A stretch of 38,796 bases of DNA. Source: Prevotella sp. GTDB lineage: Bacteria; Bacteroidota; Bacteroidia; Bacteroidales; Bacteroidaceae. How positions within the stretch are numbered: the first letter of the stretch is position 1; each line of letters starts with the position of its first letter. Below the pieces are notes generated by a model that was not told the DNA's origin, made no database searches, and saw only the letters and a list, made by a program, of their open reading frames with translations. Both the position numbers and the translations under genes were made by a program. Positions 7,731 through 17,309 of this stretch are shown here, piece by piece. Location: assembly GCA_017483185.1 (NCBI GenBank), contig JAFULM010000019.1, positions 1-38,796 of the forward strand, given 5' to 3'.

Positions 7731-8531
7731 TTAATATAAATTTCCTTCTAAACGTTCTAATTCCTCAAACGAAGATAAAATATCAGCTTTGCCCTTACGG
7801 ATTGCGATTGTATGCTCGAAATGAGCAGCCGGTTTGCTGTCTATTGTCCGAATGGTCCATTTGTCGGGCATAAGCCCTATGGCTCTGTTGCCCATCGTAA
7901 TCATCGGCTCGATGGCTATACACATCCCTGATTTCAACAGCACACCATTTCCACGCCGTCCGTAATTCGGGATTTGCGGATCTTCGTGCATTTCCTTCCC
8001 TATACCATGACCGGTAAGTTCGCGGACTACACCGTAGCCTTGCTTCTCGCAATGCTCTTGAACCGCACTTCCTATATCACCAACATGATTGCCTGCTACA
8101 GCTTTGCTGATTCCGACATAAAGAGATTCTTTTGTCGTACGAAGCAACGCCTTTACATCTTCGGAGACCTCACCGACACAAAATGTATAGCAAGAATCTC
8201 CGTTGAAACCGTCAAGAACAGCACCGCAGTCTATCGAAATGATATCGCCATCCTTCAATACTGTCTTGGCATCAGGCACCCCGTGCACCACAACTTCATT
8301 CACTGAGGTGCAGATGCTTGCGGGAAATGGCTCTCCAAATGGATTGGGAAAACCCTTGAATGTAGGGATGGCACCATTGTCTCTGATGAAACTATCCGCT
8401 ATCTTATCCAGTTGGAGAGTCGTCACTCCTGGCTTTATATGCTTTGCCAACTCGCCAAGCGTCCTGCTCACAAGCAGATTCGCCCGACGCATCAGCTCTA
8501 TCTCATCTTCTGTCTTCAGAAATATATTCAT
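7731..8531 (-). CDS. map: Type I methionine aminopeptidase
   Basis: The protein has 266 residues and shows the pita-bread M24 fold. All five metal ligands are visible: two Asp in [16 protein letters not shown], His in [12 protein letters not shown], Glu in IAIEPMIT and Glu in HFEHTIAI. The substrate His (VVVHGVPD) is also present. It removes the initiator Met from nascent proteins when the next residue is small. There is no N-terminal zinc-finger extension, so it is type Ia. It sits between secY and infA, as in many bacteria. Confidence 0.97.
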   Translation of the reverse strand: MNIFLKTEDEIELMRRANLLVSRTLGELAKHIKPGVTTLQLDKIADSFIRDNGAIPTFKGFPNPFGEPFPASICTSVNEVVVHGVPDAKTVLKDGDIISIDCGAVLDGFNGDSCYTFCVGEVSEDVKALLRTTKESLYVGISKAVAGNHVGDIGSAVQEHCEKQGYGVVRELTGHGIGKEMHEDPQIPNYGRRGNGVLLKSGMCIAIEPMITMGNRAIGLMPDKWTIRTIDSKPAAHFEHTIAIRKGKADILSSFEELERLEGNLY

Positions 8532-8546
8532 CTCCGAAGCAAAACA

Positions 8547-9890
8547 TTAATATGCAGCTACACCGCCACGTCCGTGAACACGACCAGAATTCAGAAGTCC
8601 GTCATAATGACGCATCATCAGATGACTCTCAATCTGCTGCAGCGTGTCAAGCACTACACCAACAAGAATCAGCAATGAAGTACCTCCAAAGAACTGTGAG
8701 AAAGCATCCTGCACGTTAAGCAGTCCTGCAAGAGCTGGCATTATAGCGATAAATGCTATAAAAAGAGAACCTGGGAACGTAATACGAGACATCACAGTCT
8801 CTATATAGTCTGCGGTGTCTTTTCCCGGTCTTACTCCGGGAATGAAGCCGTTATTACGCTTCATGTCCTCTGCCATTTGGGTCGGATTGAGAGTGATGGC
8901 TGTATAGAAATAGGTGAAAGCTATAATCAATACAGCAAACACAATATTATACGCCCAGCTATGATGGTCCATCAGCGAACGGATAATCCATGAAGAATTT
9001 TCCGAGGCAGCATACTGCACAAATGCCAATGGGATGAACATGATGGCCTGAGCAAAAATAATCGGCATCACATTCGCAGCAAACAATTTCAATGGTATAT
9101 ACTGACGTGCACCTCCATACTGCTTGTTGCCTACAACACGCTTTGCATACTGCACAGGTATCTTACGGGTGCCCTGCACCAGAAGAATAGCTGCACATAC
9201 GACTGCAAGCAGAACGAGAATTTCAACGAGGAACATGATCAATCCACCACCGGTAACGGCGGTAAAACGTGATCCGACCTCCTGAATAAACGCCTGCGGC
9301 AGACGAGCAATGATACCAATCATAATTATAAGAGAAATACCATTGCCTATGCCCTTATCCGTAATGCGCTCACCCAACCAAAGGATGAACATACTCCCCG
9401 CAGCAAGAATGATTGTAGCCGTAAAGAGGAATACAGACCAGGAAATGCCTGTTGCCAGAGCATCTCCCGCCTGCATCTTAAGATTTATCAGATAGCTCGG
9501 AGCCTGAAACAGCAGAATAGCTACTGTCAGCCAACGAGTGTACATGCTAATCTTTTTACGACCGCTTTCGCCCTCACGCTGCATCTTTTGGAAATAAGGC
9601 ACAGCGACAGCAAGAAGCTGCATAACGATAGAAGCTGAGATGTAAGGCATTATTCCCAATGCGAATATAGAAGCATTGGAAAATGCACCACCAGAGAACA
9701 TATCCAAAAGTGACATCAGACCACCCTGAGTCTGAGACTGAAGTTTTGTCAACATGGACGGGTTGATACCCGGAAGTACCACGAACGAGCCAAAACGATA
9801 AATTGTCACGAAAAGGAGAGTGATGAGGATGCGCTGGCGCAAATCCTCAACCTTCCAGATGTTCTTCAGTGTCTCAATTAACTTCTTCAT
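8547..9890 (-). CDS. secY: Protein translocase subunit SecY
   Basis: The protein has 447 residues with ten membrane-spanning stretches. The first segment (about 21-40) is followed by the plug region with GGLMSLLDMFSGGAF. The cytoplasmic loop with YTAITLNPTQMAEDMKR and FIPGVRPGKDT between later segments is the part that contacts SecA and the ribosome. It forms the SecYEG channel in the inner membrane. It lies 4 bp after rplO, its usual partner in the spc operon. Confidence 0.98.
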   Translation of the reverse strand: MKKLIETLKNIWKVEDLRQRILITLLFVTIYRFGSFVVLPGINPSMLTKLQSQTQGGLMSLLDMFSGGAFSNASIFALGIMPYISASIVMQLLAVAVPYFQKMQREGESGRKKISMYTRWLTVAILLFQAPSYLINLKMQAGDALATGISWSVFLFTATIILAAGSMFILWLGERITDKGIGNGISLIIMIGIIARLPQAFIQEVGSRFTAVTGGGLIMFLVEILVLLAVVCAAILLVQGTRKIPVQYAKRVVGNKQYGGARQYIPLKLFAANVMPIIFAQAIMFIPLAFVQYAASENSSWIIRSLMDHHSWAYNIVFAVLIIAFTYFYTAITLNPTQMAEDMKRNNGFIPGVRPGKDTADYIETVMSRITFPGSLFIAFIAIMPALAGLLNVQDAFSQFFGGTSLLILVGVVLDTLQQIESHLMMRHYDGLLNSGRVHGRGGVAAY

Positions 9891-9894
9891 TTTC

Positions 9895-10341
9895 TTAGAT
9901 TATTGTTGCGTTACCACCTACAGCTTTAATGGCCTCCTCTGCCTTCTTTGAGAAAGCATTGGCCTCCACGTCGATTTTTGCAGTCAACTCGCCATTACCG
10001 AGTACCTTAACAAGCTCTTTGCCGTTGGTAAGACCTGCGGCCACAAATTCTGCGATACCGATCTTGACAAGACCTTTCTGCTCTGCCAGCTTCTGCAGTG
10101 TAGACAGATTGACAGCAAAATACTCCTTATGGTTGATGTTCTTGAAGCCAGACTTCGGAACACGGCGCTGCAGAGGCATCTGACCTCCTTCAAAACCGAT
10201 CTTCTTCTTGTAACCAGATCTTGCCTTGGCACCCTTATGTCCACGAGTAGAAGTTCCGCCAAGACCGGAACCCGGTCCGCGGCCGATTCTACGACGTGAA
10301 TGTGTAGAGCCTTCTGCTGGTTTTAAATTATGTAATTTCAT
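9895..10341 (-). CDS. rplO: 50S ribosomal protein L15
   Basis: The protein has 148 residues. The glycine- and arginine-rich N-terminus (RRRIGRGPGSGLGGTSTRGH) threads through 23S rRNA. FEGGQMPLQRRVPKSGF is the uL15 signature, and the C-terminal half is the globular domain. It assembles late into the 50S subunit. Gaps to rpmD (27 bp) and secY (4 bp) indicate one transcript. Confidence 0.98.
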   Translation of the reverse strand: MKLHNLKPAEGSTHSRRRIGRGPGSGLGGTSTRGHKGAKARSGYKKKIGFEGGQMPLQRRVPKSGFKNINHKEYFAVNLSTLQKLAEQKGLVKIGIAEFVAAGLTNGKELVKVLGNGELTAKIDVEANAFSKKAEEAIKAVGGNATII

Positions 10342-10368
10342 AATCGAATCTGTTTTAATTTGAATAAA

Positions 10369-10545
10369 TTAGTCTATTACGGTCACTAAATGATGAACCT
10401 TGCGAACCATACCGCGAACGGAAGGAGTATCTTCCTTTTCAACGACCTGAGCTATCTTGCGGAGTCCTAAAGCCTCAAGAGTACGCTTCTGGTCTACAGG
10501 AGCACCAATCTTACTTTTAATCTGCTTGATTTTAATTGTTGCCAT
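10369..10545 (-). CDS. rpmD: 50S ribosomal protein L30
   Basis: The ATG at 10545 gives 58 residues, starting MATIKIKQIKSKIG. A TTG two codons upstream is less likely because a strong Shine-Dalgarno sequence is correctly placed for the ATG. RTLEALGLRKI and VRGMVRKVHHLV are the uL30 signature. The length matches the short bacterial form. It follows rpsE with 12 bp between stop and start, all of it taken up by the ribosome binding site. Confidence 0.96.
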   Translation of the reverse strand: MATIKIKQIKSKIGAPVDQKRTLEALGLRKIAQVVEKEDTPSVRGMVRKVHHLVTVID

Positions 10546-10551
10546 ATTCAA

Positions 10552-10559
10552 ACCTCCTT
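10552..10559 (-). promoter_or_regulatory. Strong Shine-Dalgarno of rpmD
   Basis: On the minus strand AAGGAGGT lies 6 bases before the rpmD ATG and overlaps the rpsE TAA. This is close to the full anti-Shine-Dalgarno complement, which is uncommon in Bacteroidetes mRNAs. Confidence 0.75.
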
Positions 10560-11070
10560 ATCCTCTAAAAACTTTATCCATGCTGATACCACGGGCACCT
10601 GCGATTGTATATGCGTCTCTCATCTGACTCAGAGCAAGGATGGTAGCCTTTACCAAGTTGTGGGGGTTGGAAGAACCCTTTGACTTAGCCAGCACATCTG
10701 TGATACCAACGCTGTCAAGCACGGCACGCATAGCACCACCGGCAACAAGTCCGGTACCGGCTGCTGCCGGACGCATGAATACCTGTGCTCCACCGAAGCG
10801 GGCTTCCATCTCGTGGGGAATTGTTCCTTTGAGAACAGGCACCTTGATAAGGTTCTTCTTTGCGGCCTCTACACCCTTGGCGATAGCTGCTGTAACTTCA
10901 CCGGCCTTACCAAGTCCCCAGCCGATAACGCCGTTACCGTCACCGACAACGACAATAGCTGCAAATGTAAAAGTGCGACCTCCCTTTGTCACTTTCGTAA
11001 CACGGTTAATAGCAACCAATCTGTCTTTTAACTCAACGTCACTATTTATTTTAACTTTGTTCATTGCCAT
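10558..11070 (-). CDS. rpsE: 30S ribosomal protein S5
   Basis: The protein has 170 residues. The N-terminal double-stranded-RNA-binding fold (about 14-78) carries [16 protein letters not shown] and [16 protein letters not shown]. The C-terminal domain has the [22 protein letters not shown] motif. S5 sits at the 30S mRNA entrance and influences decoding accuracy. It follows rplR by 6 bp and its stop codon overlaps the rpmD ribosome binding site. Confidence 0.98.
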   Translation of the reverse strand: MAMNKVKINSDVELKDRLVAINRVTKVTKGGRTFTFAAIVVVGDGNGVIGWGLGKAGEVTAAIAKGVEAAKKNLIKVPVLKGTIPHEMEARFGGAQVFMRPAAAGTGLVAGGAMRAVLDSVGITDVLAKSKGSSNPHNLVKATILALSQMRDAYTIAGARGISMDKVFRG

Positions 11071-11076
11071 AATCGT

Positions 11077-11421
11077 TTAAAAATTAAGTCCACCCTTACG
11101 TGCAGCGTCAGCCAGCTGCTTTACACGGCCATGATACAGGTAACCATTGCGGTCGAAGACTACGGCTGTAACACCAGCCTCCAACGCCTTTTTTGCAACG
11201 AGTTCACCGACCTTCTCTGCCTGCTGAATCTTCGGCATAGCCTCGAGACCGAGTGAAGAAGCTGAAGCGATGGTCTTGCCCTCCTGGTCGTTGATAACCT
11301 GAGCATAAATCTGCTTGTTGCTGCGGAATACGCTCATACGCGGACGCTCGGCTGTACCGAACACGCTCTTACGAATTCTGTATTTGATTTTTATTCGTCT
11401 TTCTACTTTCTTTGTTGTCAT
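11077..11421 (-). CDS. rplR: 50S ribosomal protein L18
   Basis: The protein has 114 residues. A basic N-terminal arm ([19 protein letters not shown]) is followed by [18 protein letters not shown] and, near the end, [21 protein letters not shown], all uL18 hallmarks. L18 binds 5S rRNA with L5 and helps bring it into the central protuberance. It sits between rplF and rpsE in the usual spc order. Confidence 0.98.
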   Translation of the reverse strand: MTTKKVERRIKIKYRIRKSVFGTAERPRMSVFRSNKQIYAQVINDQEGKTIASASSLGLEAMPKIQQAEKVGELVAKKALEAGVTAVVFDRNGYLYHGRVKQLADAARKGGLNF

Positions 11422-11439
11422 AATCGTAAATTATTAAAG

Positions 11440-12009
11440 TTACTTAGCTGAAGCTGTCTTACCAGACTTTCTGCGAATAACCTCGCCTTGGAACAATACG
11501 CCCTTGCCCTTATAAGGTTCAGGTTTACGGAAAGAACGAATTTTTGCACAAATAAGTCCCAGCAACGCCTTGTCGCAAGACTCAAGGGTAATGATGGGGT
11601 TCTGATTTCTCTCAGACTTTGTCTCAACCTTCACTTCAGCAGGCAACTGAATGAAAATGGGGTGAGTATAGCCGAGGGAGAATTCGATAAGATTGCCGGT
11701 ATTTGAAACACGGTAACCTACACCCACGAGTTCAAGCACTTTTTTATAACCTTCGCTCACGCCAACAACCATGTTGTTCACAAGCGCACGATAGAGACCG
11801 TGGAAAGCCTGCTTCTGCTTGTAGTTGACAGGATTGTTTTCGTCTACCTCAAATACAATATGACCGTCAGCTATCTTAACAATGATTGAGGAGTCTACCT
11901 TCTGTGAAAGTTCTCCCTTGGGGCCCTTTACGGTTACAACGCCGTCAGCACCCTGAGTAACTGTAACTCCCGCAGGAATACTAATTGGCAATTTTCCTAT
12001 TCTTGACAT
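11440..12009 (-). CDS. rplF: 50S ribosomal protein L6
   Basis: The ATG at 12009 (MSRIGKLPISIPAG) gives 189 residues; an in-frame TTG at 12024 is less likely because it falls inside the ribosome binding site region. Two similar domains form uL6, and the C-terminal KPEPYKGKGVLFQGE is diagnostic. L6 lies near the sarcin-ricin loop and factor-binding region. A GGAGGA sequence lies 7 bases upstream of the ATG. The gene is 15 bp from rpsH. Confidence 0.97.
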   Translation of the reverse strand: MSRIGKLPISIPAGVTVTQGADGVVTVKGPKGELSQKVDSSIIVKIADGHIVFEVDENNPVNYKQKQAFHGLYRALVNNMVVGVSEGYKKVLELVGVGYRVSNTGNLIEFSLGYTHPIFIQLPAEVKVETKSERNQNPIITLESCDKALLGLICAKIRSFRKPEPYKGKGVLFQGEVIRRKSGKTASAK

Positions 12010-12016
12010 ACTTAAA

Positions 12017-12022
12017 TCCTCC
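12017..12022 (-). promoter_or_regulatory. Shine-Dalgarno of rplF
   Basis: GGAGGA on the minus strand, 7 bases before the rplF ATG, fixes the start at 12009 rather than the upstream TTG. Most other genes of this operon show no such motif. Confidence 0.65.
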
Positions 12023-12024
12023 AA

Positions 12025-12420
12025 TTAATATACATAGCAAAGGACCTCACCGCCAATCTTCAGCACAGAAGCCTCTTTGTCTGTCATTACACCTTTGGAT
12101 GTAGATAAGATTGCGATACCTAATCCGTTAATTACTCTCGGCATGTCCTTGTAACCAGTGTACTTGCGAAGACCTGGTGTAGACACTCTCGTAAGGTTCT
12201 TGATGGCGTTAGCCTTTGTGACCGGGTCATACTTCAAAGCAACTTTGATTGAACCCTGGGGACCATCCTCGATGAACTTGTAGTTCAGAATGTATCCCTT
12301 CTCGAAGAGGATCTTTGTAATTTCCTTCTTCAAGTTTGAAGCCGGAACCTCCACAACACGGTGATGAGCCATGATGGCGTTTCTCAACCTCGTCAGATAA
12401 TCTGCTATTGGATCTGTCAT
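12025..12420 (-). CDS. rpsH: 30S ribosomal protein S8
   Basis: The protein has 131 residues. It begins MTDPIADYLTRLRNAI; the C-terminal STSKGVMTDKEASVLKIGGEVLCYVY is the uS8 signature. S8 binds helix 21 of 16S rRNA and in E. coli represses the spc operon. A small GC hairpin (TCGGG/CCCGA, 12441-12455) lies in the 73-bp gap from rpsN. No resemblance to the rRNA target was established. Confidence 0.98.
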   Translation of the reverse strand: MTDPIADYLTRLRNAIMAHHRVVEVPASNLKKEITKILFEKGYILNYKFIEDGPQGSIKVALKYDPVTKANAIKNLTRVSTPGLRKYTGYKDMPRVINGLGIAILSTSKGVMTDKEASVLKIGGEVLCYVY

Positions 12421-12493
12421 AAAAATAAATGTTTAATTAATCGGGACGACCCCGACAATATTAAAAAAATAATGTTCTTCTGATTCCTGCCAG

Positions 12494-12796
12494 TTACCAG
12501 CTTGCCTTCTTTACACCTGGTATCAGACCGCTTGATGCCATCTCGCGGAACTGGATACGAGAAAGACCGAACTGACGCATATATCCTTTCGGACGGCCAG
12601 TGATCTTGCAACGGTTGTGCAGACGGATAGGATTGGCATTCTTAGGTATGCTCTGCAGTTTGCGTGCAGCCTCATAAGCCTCTGCCGGATCCTCTGTTGT
12701 TGCGATAACCTTCTTCAATGCTGCGCGTTTCTCAGCGTAACGAGCTACCAGCTTTGCACGCTTTACCTCGCGAGCTTTCATTGATTCCTTTGCCAT
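12494..12796 (-). CDS. rpsN: 30S ribosomal protein S14
   Basis: The protein has 100 residues, the long zinc-free form. [16 protein letters not shown] opens it; [19 protein letters not shown] and [13 protein letters not shown] are diagnostic of uS14. Only one Cys remains where the short form has a four-Cys zinc site. S14 sits in the 30S head near the A site. It follows rplE by 5 bp. Confidence 0.97.
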   Translation of the reverse strand: MAKESMKAREVKRAKLVARYAEKRAALKKVIATTEDPAEAYEAARKLQSIPKNANPIRLHNRCKITGRPKGYMRQFGLSRIQFREMASSGLIPGVKKASW

Positions 12797-12801
12797 ATCT
12801 A

Positions 12802-13356
12802 TTAATCCTTTTTAGCGTTTTTAAACGGCAGGCCGAAAGCCTTCAACAGTGCATATCCCTCTTCGTCTGTGGCAGCAGATGTAACAAACGTGATGTTCAT
12901 TCCCTGTATGCGATCCACAGCGTCAATGTTGATTTCCGGGAAAATGATTTGCTCCTGAATACCAAGAGTATAGTTTCCACGTCCGTCAAACTTGCTCTCT
13001 ATACCCTTGAAGTCACGGATACGGGGCAGAGCTATGCGCACGAGCTTCTCGAGGAATTCATACATACGCTCACGACGCAGGGTAACCATAACACCGATCG
13101 GCATCTTCTTGCGAAGCTTGAAGTTGGCAATATCCTTCTTAGAATATGTTGCCACTGCCTTCTGGCCGGTGATTGCAGAAATCTCATTGATGGCAACATC
13201 AATGATCTTCTTGTCCTGTGTCGCATCTCCCAGACCCTGGTTGATGACAATCTTCTTCAATACAGGAACCTGCATTTTTGAAGTATAGTTAAACTGCTTC
13301 TCCAATGCCGGAGCAATCTGCTCCAGATAGGTTTTCTTGAGTTGTGCTGTATTCAT
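12802..13356 (-). CDS. rplE: 50S ribosomal protein L5
   Basis: The protein has 184 residues. [18 protein letters not shown], the K-rich [16 protein letters not shown] segment and the [14 protein letters not shown] segment identify uL5, which carries 5S rRNA and touches P-site tRNA. Its ATG overlaps the rplX TAA by one base (TAATG), which suggests translational coupling. A purine-rich GGGGAGG lies 10 bases upstream, within rplX codons. Confidence 0.98.
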   Translation of the reverse strand: MNTAQLKKTYLEQIAPALEKQFNYTSKMQVPVLKKIVINQGLGDATQDKKIIDVAINEISAITGQKAVATYSKKDIANFKLRKKMPIGVMVTLRRERMYEFLEKLVRIALPRIRDFKGIESKFDGRGNYTLGIQEQIIFPEINIDAVDRIQGMNITFVTSAATDEEGYALLKAFGLPFKNAKKD

Positions 13357-13703
13357 TATTTGATTTCCTCCCCTGATTTTTTAGCGATACGAACTTTCTT
13401 ACCGTCTTCTGTCTTCTTGATGGCCACACGTGTCGGTTCACCGCTCTTCGGGTCCACAAGACTCAGATTGGATATATGTATCGGGGCTTCCTGCTTCACG
13501 ATACCACCTTGCGGGTTCTTTGCTGAGGGCTTGGCGCTCTTTGACACCATGTTCACTCCCTCAACGATAGCACGCTGTTCTTCAACAAGCACCTTGAGCA
13601 CCTTGTGGGGTGCGGGATACTTGCCGTTTTGGCCTTTTTTGTCCTTGCTGTTTCCTGCAACGACAAGCACCATATCGTCTTTCTTTATTTTCAACTTACT
13701 CAT
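13356..13703 (-). CDS. rplX: 50S ribosomal protein L24
   Basis: The ATG at 13703 gives 115 residues starting [17 protein letters not shown], matching the usual uL24 start. An ATG six codons upstream (13721) is an alternative. The KOW motif occupies about residues 4-35, and [20 protein letters not shown] is typical of the family. L24 binds early to 23S domain I and starts 50S assembly. It is in standard order between rplN and rplE. Confidence 0.95.
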   Translation of the reverse strand: MSKLKIKKDDMVLVVAGNSKDKKGQNGKYPAPHKVLKVLVEEQRAIVEGVNMVSKSAKPSAKNPQGGIVKQEAPIHISNLSLVDPKSGEPTRVAIKKTEDGKKVRIAKKSGEEIK

Positions 13704-13728
13704 TTCTTCTTGTCTCTTCATTAAATAT

Positions 13729-14094
13729 TTAAAGAACCTCAGGTGCCAAAGAAACGACCTTCATATTGACGGCACGCAACTCACGAGCAACAGGGCCGAA
13801 AATACGGCTGCCGCGGAGCTCGCCGGCGTTGTTCAGCAATACACAAGCATTGTCGTCAAAGCGGATATAAGAACCGTCTGCACGACGGATTTCCTTCTTT
13901 GTGCGAACAATCAGAGCCTTCGATACTGCACCCTTTTTCAAATCACTTGACGGGATAACGTTCTTGACAGCAACGACAATCACGTCACCGACACTTGCAT
14001 AACGGCGGCGGGTTCCACCCAACACACGGATGCAAAGAGCCTCGCGTGCGCCGCTGTTATCACATACTGTAAGTCTTGATTCTGCTTGTATCAT
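13729..14094 (-). CDS. rplN: 50S ribosomal protein L14
   Basis: The protein has 121 residues, the standard length. [18 protein letters not shown] and the signature [19 protein letters not shown] identify uL14, which forms an intersubunit bridge and is the docking site of the silencing factor RsfS. It starts 2 bp after the rpsQ stop. Confidence 0.98.
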   Translation of the reverse strand: MIQAESRLTVCDNSGAREALCIRVLGGTRRRYASVGDVIVVAVKNVIPSSDLKKGAVSKALIVRTKKEIRRADGSYIRFDDNACVLLNNAGELRGSRIFGPVARELRAVNMKVVSLAPEVL

Positions 14095-14096
14095 AA

Positions 14097-14363
14097 TTAC
14101 TTAGCTTTTTCAACAATTTGAACTAATCTCCATCTCTTTGTCTTACTCAAAGGACGGGTTTCCATAATGAGCACTGTATCACCGATATTAGCCTCGTTCT
14201 TCTCATCATGGGCGTGGTACTTCTTCGTCTTCTGGACGAACTTACCGTAAATCGGGTGCATCTCCTTGAACTTAGCGGCAATAACAATGGTCTTATCCAT
14301 TTTGTTGCTCACGACAACACCCTGTCTTGTCTTTCTTAAATTTCTTGTTTCCATCTGGCCCAT
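14097..14363 (-). CDS. rpsQ: 30S ribosomal protein S17
   Basis: The protein has 88 residues from ATG at 14363, or 85 from the second ATG at 14354 ([12 protein letters not shown]), where family conservation begins. [29 protein letters not shown] and [19 protein letters not shown] are the uS17 OB-fold motifs. It is a primary 16S rRNA binder in the 30S body. The upstream start sits 2 bp from the rpmC stop, the downstream one 11 bp away. Confidence 0.96.
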   Translation of the reverse strand: MGQMETRNLRKTRQGVVVSNKMDKTIVIAAKFKEMHPIYGKFVQKTKKYHAHDEKNEANIGDTVLIMETRPLSKTKRWRLVQIVEKAK

Positions 14364-14365
14364 TA

Positions 14366-14560
14366 TTATTTGTTAAGTTCTCTTTGACGGAGTTCTGTCT
14401 TCATGCGTGCTATATCACGACGTTTAGCCTTAATCTCTGATGGATTTTCCAGCGGAGCGATTGAGTGGTTCAACTTCATCTGGTTGTACTTTGCAACCTC
14501 TTCGCTTATCTTCTCGGCCAAATCCTTGGTCTCGAGCTCTCTTACTTCTTTAATCTTCAT
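14366..14560 (-). CDS. rpmC: 50S ribosomal protein L29
   Basis: The protein has 64 residues in two long helices. [18 protein letters not shown] and the C-terminal [19 protein letters not shown] are typical of uL29, which lies beside the tunnel exit with L23 and helps recruit SRP and trigger factor. It is 3 bp after rplP. Confidence 0.96.
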   Translation of the reverse strand: MKIKEVRELETKDLAEKISEEVAKYNQMKLNHSIAPLENPSEIKAKRRDIARMKTELRQRELNK

Positions 14561-14563
14561 AAA

Positions 14564-14992
14564 TTAAGCGTTTTTATCGTAATCACGTCTAACAACAAAC
14601 TTTGTCTTTACAGGCAGTTTCTGCGCAGCGAGGCGGAGAGCCTCCTTTGCGATATCGAACGAAACGCCTTCCACTTCAAAGAGGATGCGGCCGGGAGTTA
14701 CAGGTGCAACCCATCCTGCAGGATCTCCTTTACCCTTACCCATTCGCACGTCAGCAGGCTTGCGGGTGATAGGTTTGTCCGGGAATATGCGGATCCATAC
14801 CTGACCCTCACGCTGCATGTAGCGGTTCACAGCCACACGGGCTGCCTCTATCTGGCGACTGTCAATCCATTTGGCCTCAAGAGTCTTGATGCCGAATGAG
14901 CCGAAAGCCAGCTGTGTACCTCTGTGGGCGTTGCCTTTGTTGCCACGACCGTCTTGAGGTCTTCTATATTTTACTCTCTTAGGTTGTAACAT
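14564..14992 (-). CDS. rplP: 50S ribosomal protein L16
   Basis: The protein has 142 residues. It begins [20 protein letters not shown]; the signature with [19 protein letters not shown] and [20 protein letters not shown] is intact. uL16 completes the 50S A site and contacts 5S rRNA. It follows rpsC by 23 bp. Confidence 0.98.
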   Translation of the reverse strand: MLQPKRVKYRRPQDGRGNKGNAHRGTQLAFGSFGIKTLEAKWIDSRQIEAARVAVNRYMQREGQVWIRIFPDKPITRKPADVRMGKGKGDPAGWVAPVTPGRILFEVEGVSFDIAKEALRLAAQKLPVKTKFVVRRDYDKNA

Positions 14993-15015
14993 GATAGCTT
15001 CTTACTTTAAAACGT

Positions 15016-15741
15016 TTATTTATTCTTCTTATTACGGAACTTTCTGCCACCATTGTTGCCACCGTTAGGACGGCTACCACCCTTCTCCTGTGTGAAGTTG
15101 GGAGCGAGGTCGCGCTTACCGTAGACTTCGCCACGGCAAATCCATACCTTGATACCCAGCAGTCCCACCTTTGTAAGGGCCTCTGCCTGACAGAAATCGA
15201 TGTCTGCGCGGAATGTATGCAGAGGAGTACGTCCCTCCTTGTACATTTCCTTACGGGCCATTTCAGCACCGTTCAGACGTCCTGTAATTTGAATTTTAAT
15301 GCCCTCTGCGCCGGCACGCATCGTGTTTGCAACAGCCATCTTGATAGCGCGGCGGTAAGCGATCTTGCCTTCCACCTGGCGTGCGATGTTGTTGGCTACG
15401 ATTGTTGCGTCGAGCTCAGGCTTCTTCACCTCGTAGATGTTGATCTGAATCTCCTTGTCATAAAGTTTCTTCAGTTCTTCCTTCAGTTTGTCAACATCCT
15501 GTCCACCTTTACCAATGACAATACCCGGACGAGCCGTGCAAATAGTAATGGTAACCAACTTCAGCGTACGTTCGATGACAATACGAGATACACTGGCTTT
15601 TGCCAGACGCTCGTTGAGGTACTTACGGATTTTCTGGTCTTCAACCAGATTTTCTCCGAAGTCCTTGCCTCCAAACCAATTTGAATCCCAACCTCTAACT
15701 ATTCCAAGACGGTTGCTTATCGGATTAACTTTCTGTCCCAT
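15016..15741 (-). CDS. rpsC: 30S ribosomal protein S3
   Basis: The protein has 241 residues. [14 protein letters not shown] leads into a KH type 2 domain (about 40-110) with the [16 protein letters not shown] loop. The C-terminal domain contains [21 protein letters not shown] tail rich in Gly, Asn, Arg and Lys extends the end. uS3 lines the mRNA entry tunnel and contributes to helicase activity. It follows rplV by 9 bp. Confidence 0.98.
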   Translation of the reverse strand: MGQKVNPISNRLGIVRGWDSNWFGGKDFGENLVEDQKIRKYLNERLAKASVSRIVIERTLKLVTITICTARPGIVIGKGGQDVDKLKEELKKLYDKEIQINIYEVKKPELDATIVANNIARQVEGKIAYRRAIKMAVANTMRAGAEGIKIQITGRLNGAEMARKEMYKEGRTPLHTFRADIDFCQAEALTKVGLLGIKVWICRGEVYGKRDLAPNFTQEKGGSRPNGGNNGGRKFRNKKNK

Positions 15742-15750
15742 TCTACTTAG

Positions 15751-16152
15751 TTATTTATCATTAGTTTTAGCATCTACAAACAGAGTCACGTGGTTGGAAC
15801 GCTTGCGGATTCTATATCCGCGTCCCTGAGGTGCAGGTCTCATACGCTTCAAAGTAACGCCTTCGTCTACGAAGACCTTTGTGATATAAAGTTCACCGGC
15901 CTCAGCCTTGCGGTCGTTTTTGGCCTCCCAGTTGGCGATAGCCGAACGGAGAAGTTTCTCTACGTCAGCAGAAGCGGCCTTCTTTGAGAATCTCAGCACA
16001 CCAAGTGCGCGGTTCACCTCCATGCCGCGGATCATATCCACGACATAACGCATCTTGCGCGGAGAAGAAGGAACGCCTTTCAGCTTAGCAAAATACTGTG
16101 TTTTAAGAGCTGCTTTTCTTTCTTCAGCCTTAATATGTTTTCTTGCTCCCAT
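15751..16152 (-). CDS. rplV: 50S ribosomal protein L22
   Basis: The protein has 133 residues. [20 protein letters not shown] is the conserved N-terminal part. The beta-hairpin that narrows the exit tunnel spans [20 protein letters not shown], where macrolide-resistance changes occur in other species. It lies between rpsS (38 bp) and rpsC in S10-operon order. Confidence 0.98.
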   Translation of the reverse strand: MGARKHIKAEERKAALKTQYFAKLKGVPSSPRKMRYVVDMIRGMEVNRALGVLRFSKKAASADVEKLLRSAIANWEAKNDRKAEAGELYITKVFVDEGVTLKRMRPAPQGRGYRIRKRSNHVTLFVDAKTNDK

Positions 16153-16190
16153 TTATTATATTCTTTTAATTTCTGGTGAATTTACCTGTC

Positions 16191-16457
16191 TTACTTTTTG
16201 TTGCCGGCATGGCCACCGAAACGACGTGTAGGAGAGAACTCTCCGAGCTTGTGTCCAACCATGTTCTCGGTAATGTAGACAGGGATAAATTTGTTTCCGT
16301 TATGAACTGCAACAGTATGTCCCACGAAATCCGGGGAAATCATTGAAGCTCTGGCCCAAGTCTTGACAACAGTCTTCTTGCCGCTCTCATTCATGGCGAG
16401 AATCTTCTTCTCGAGCGACACGTTGATATATGGACCTTTTTTTAATGAACGACTCAT
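16191..16457 (-). CDS. rpsS: 30S ribosomal protein S19
   Basis: The protein has 88 residues. [12 protein letters not shown] and the signature HNGKKFIPVYI-like stretch ([21 protein letters not shown]) followed by [13 protein letters not shown] identify uS19 of the 30S head, which contacts tRNA and forms a bridge to the 50S subunit. It follows rplB by 21 bp. Confidence 0.98.
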   Translation of the reverse strand: MSRSLKKGPYINVSLEKKILAMNESGKKTVVKTWARASMISPDFVGHTVAVHNGNKFIPVYITENMVGHKLGEFSPTRRFGGHAGNKK

Positions 16458-16478
16458 AATTTCACTTAGTTAACTTGA

Positions 16479-17303
16479 TTACTTACTTGCTCTTTCGATA
16501 ATATACTTATTAGAAAGCTTCTTAGGTGCGCGTGTCTTGAGACCCTTTGCATACAAGCCCTTACGTGAGCGCGGGTGACCTCCGGACTGACGGCCTTCAC
16601 CACCACCCATCGGGTGATCAACAGGGTTCATAACGACACCACGGTTGTGCGGACGACGGCCGAGCCAGCGAGAGCGTCCGGCCTTACCTGACTGCTCCAG
16701 AGCGTGGTCTGAGTTGCCTACACTACCGATGGTAGCCTTACAAGCACTAAGAATCTTGCGAGTCTCTCCTGAAGGAAGCTTGATTACGCAATAGTTTCCT
16801 TCACGAGATGTCAACTGAGCGAAATTGCCTGCCGAACGAACGAGCAGTGCACCCTGTCCCGGGCGTAATTCGATGTTGTGAATTACCGTACCCACGGGGA
16901 TGTTTGCCAAAGGAAGCGTATTACCAATCTCAGGCACCGCCTCGGCTCCAGACATCAGAGTCGCACCAACTTGCAATCCATTGGGAGCAATAATATAACG
17001 TTTCTCACCATCAGCGTAAAACAACAAAGCGATACGAGCCGAACGGTTCGGATCGTATTCGATTGTCTTTACCACTGCTGGAACACCATCTTTCTCTCGC
17101 TTGAAGTCGATCAGACGATACTTCCTCTTATGACCGCCGCCACGATAGCGGACTGTCATCTTACCGGTGTTGTTTCGACCACCGGTAGAACGTTTACCGT
17201 AAACGAGAGACTTTTCTGGCACGGATGCAGTAATTTCCTCGAACGTGCCAATAATTTTGTGTCTTTGACCCGGAGTTACCGGTTTAAACTTACGTACTGC
17301 CAT
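16479..17303 (-). CDS. rplB: 50S ribosomal protein L2
   Basis: The protein has 274 residues. The N-terminal OB fold and central SH3-like domain carry [22 protein letters not shown]. The C-terminal [19 protein letters not shown] contains the conserved His implicated in peptidyl-transferase centre function and subunit joining. uL2 is among the most conserved ribosomal proteins. It is 6 bp from rplW. Confidence 0.98.
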   Translation of the reverse strand: MAVRKFKPVTPGQRHKIIGTFEEITASVPEKSLVYGKRSTGGRNNTGKMTVRYRGGGHKRKYRLIDFKREKDGVPAVVKTIEYDPNRSARIALLFYADGEKRYIIAPNGLQVGATLMSGAEAVPEIGNTLPLANIPVGTVIHNIELRPGQGALLVRSAGNFAQLTSREGNYCVIKLPSGETRKILSACKATIGSVGNSDHALEQSGKAGRSRWLGRRPHNRGVVMNPVDHPMGGGEGRQSGGHPRSRKGLYAKGLKTRAPKKLSNKYIIERASK

Positions 17304-17309
17304 TTTTTA

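Noticed and set aside
12441-12455. S8-binding regulatory hairpin before rpsH
   Set aside because: It is a short 5-bp stem only. I could not show resemblance to the 16S rRNA target, so no regulatory claim is made.
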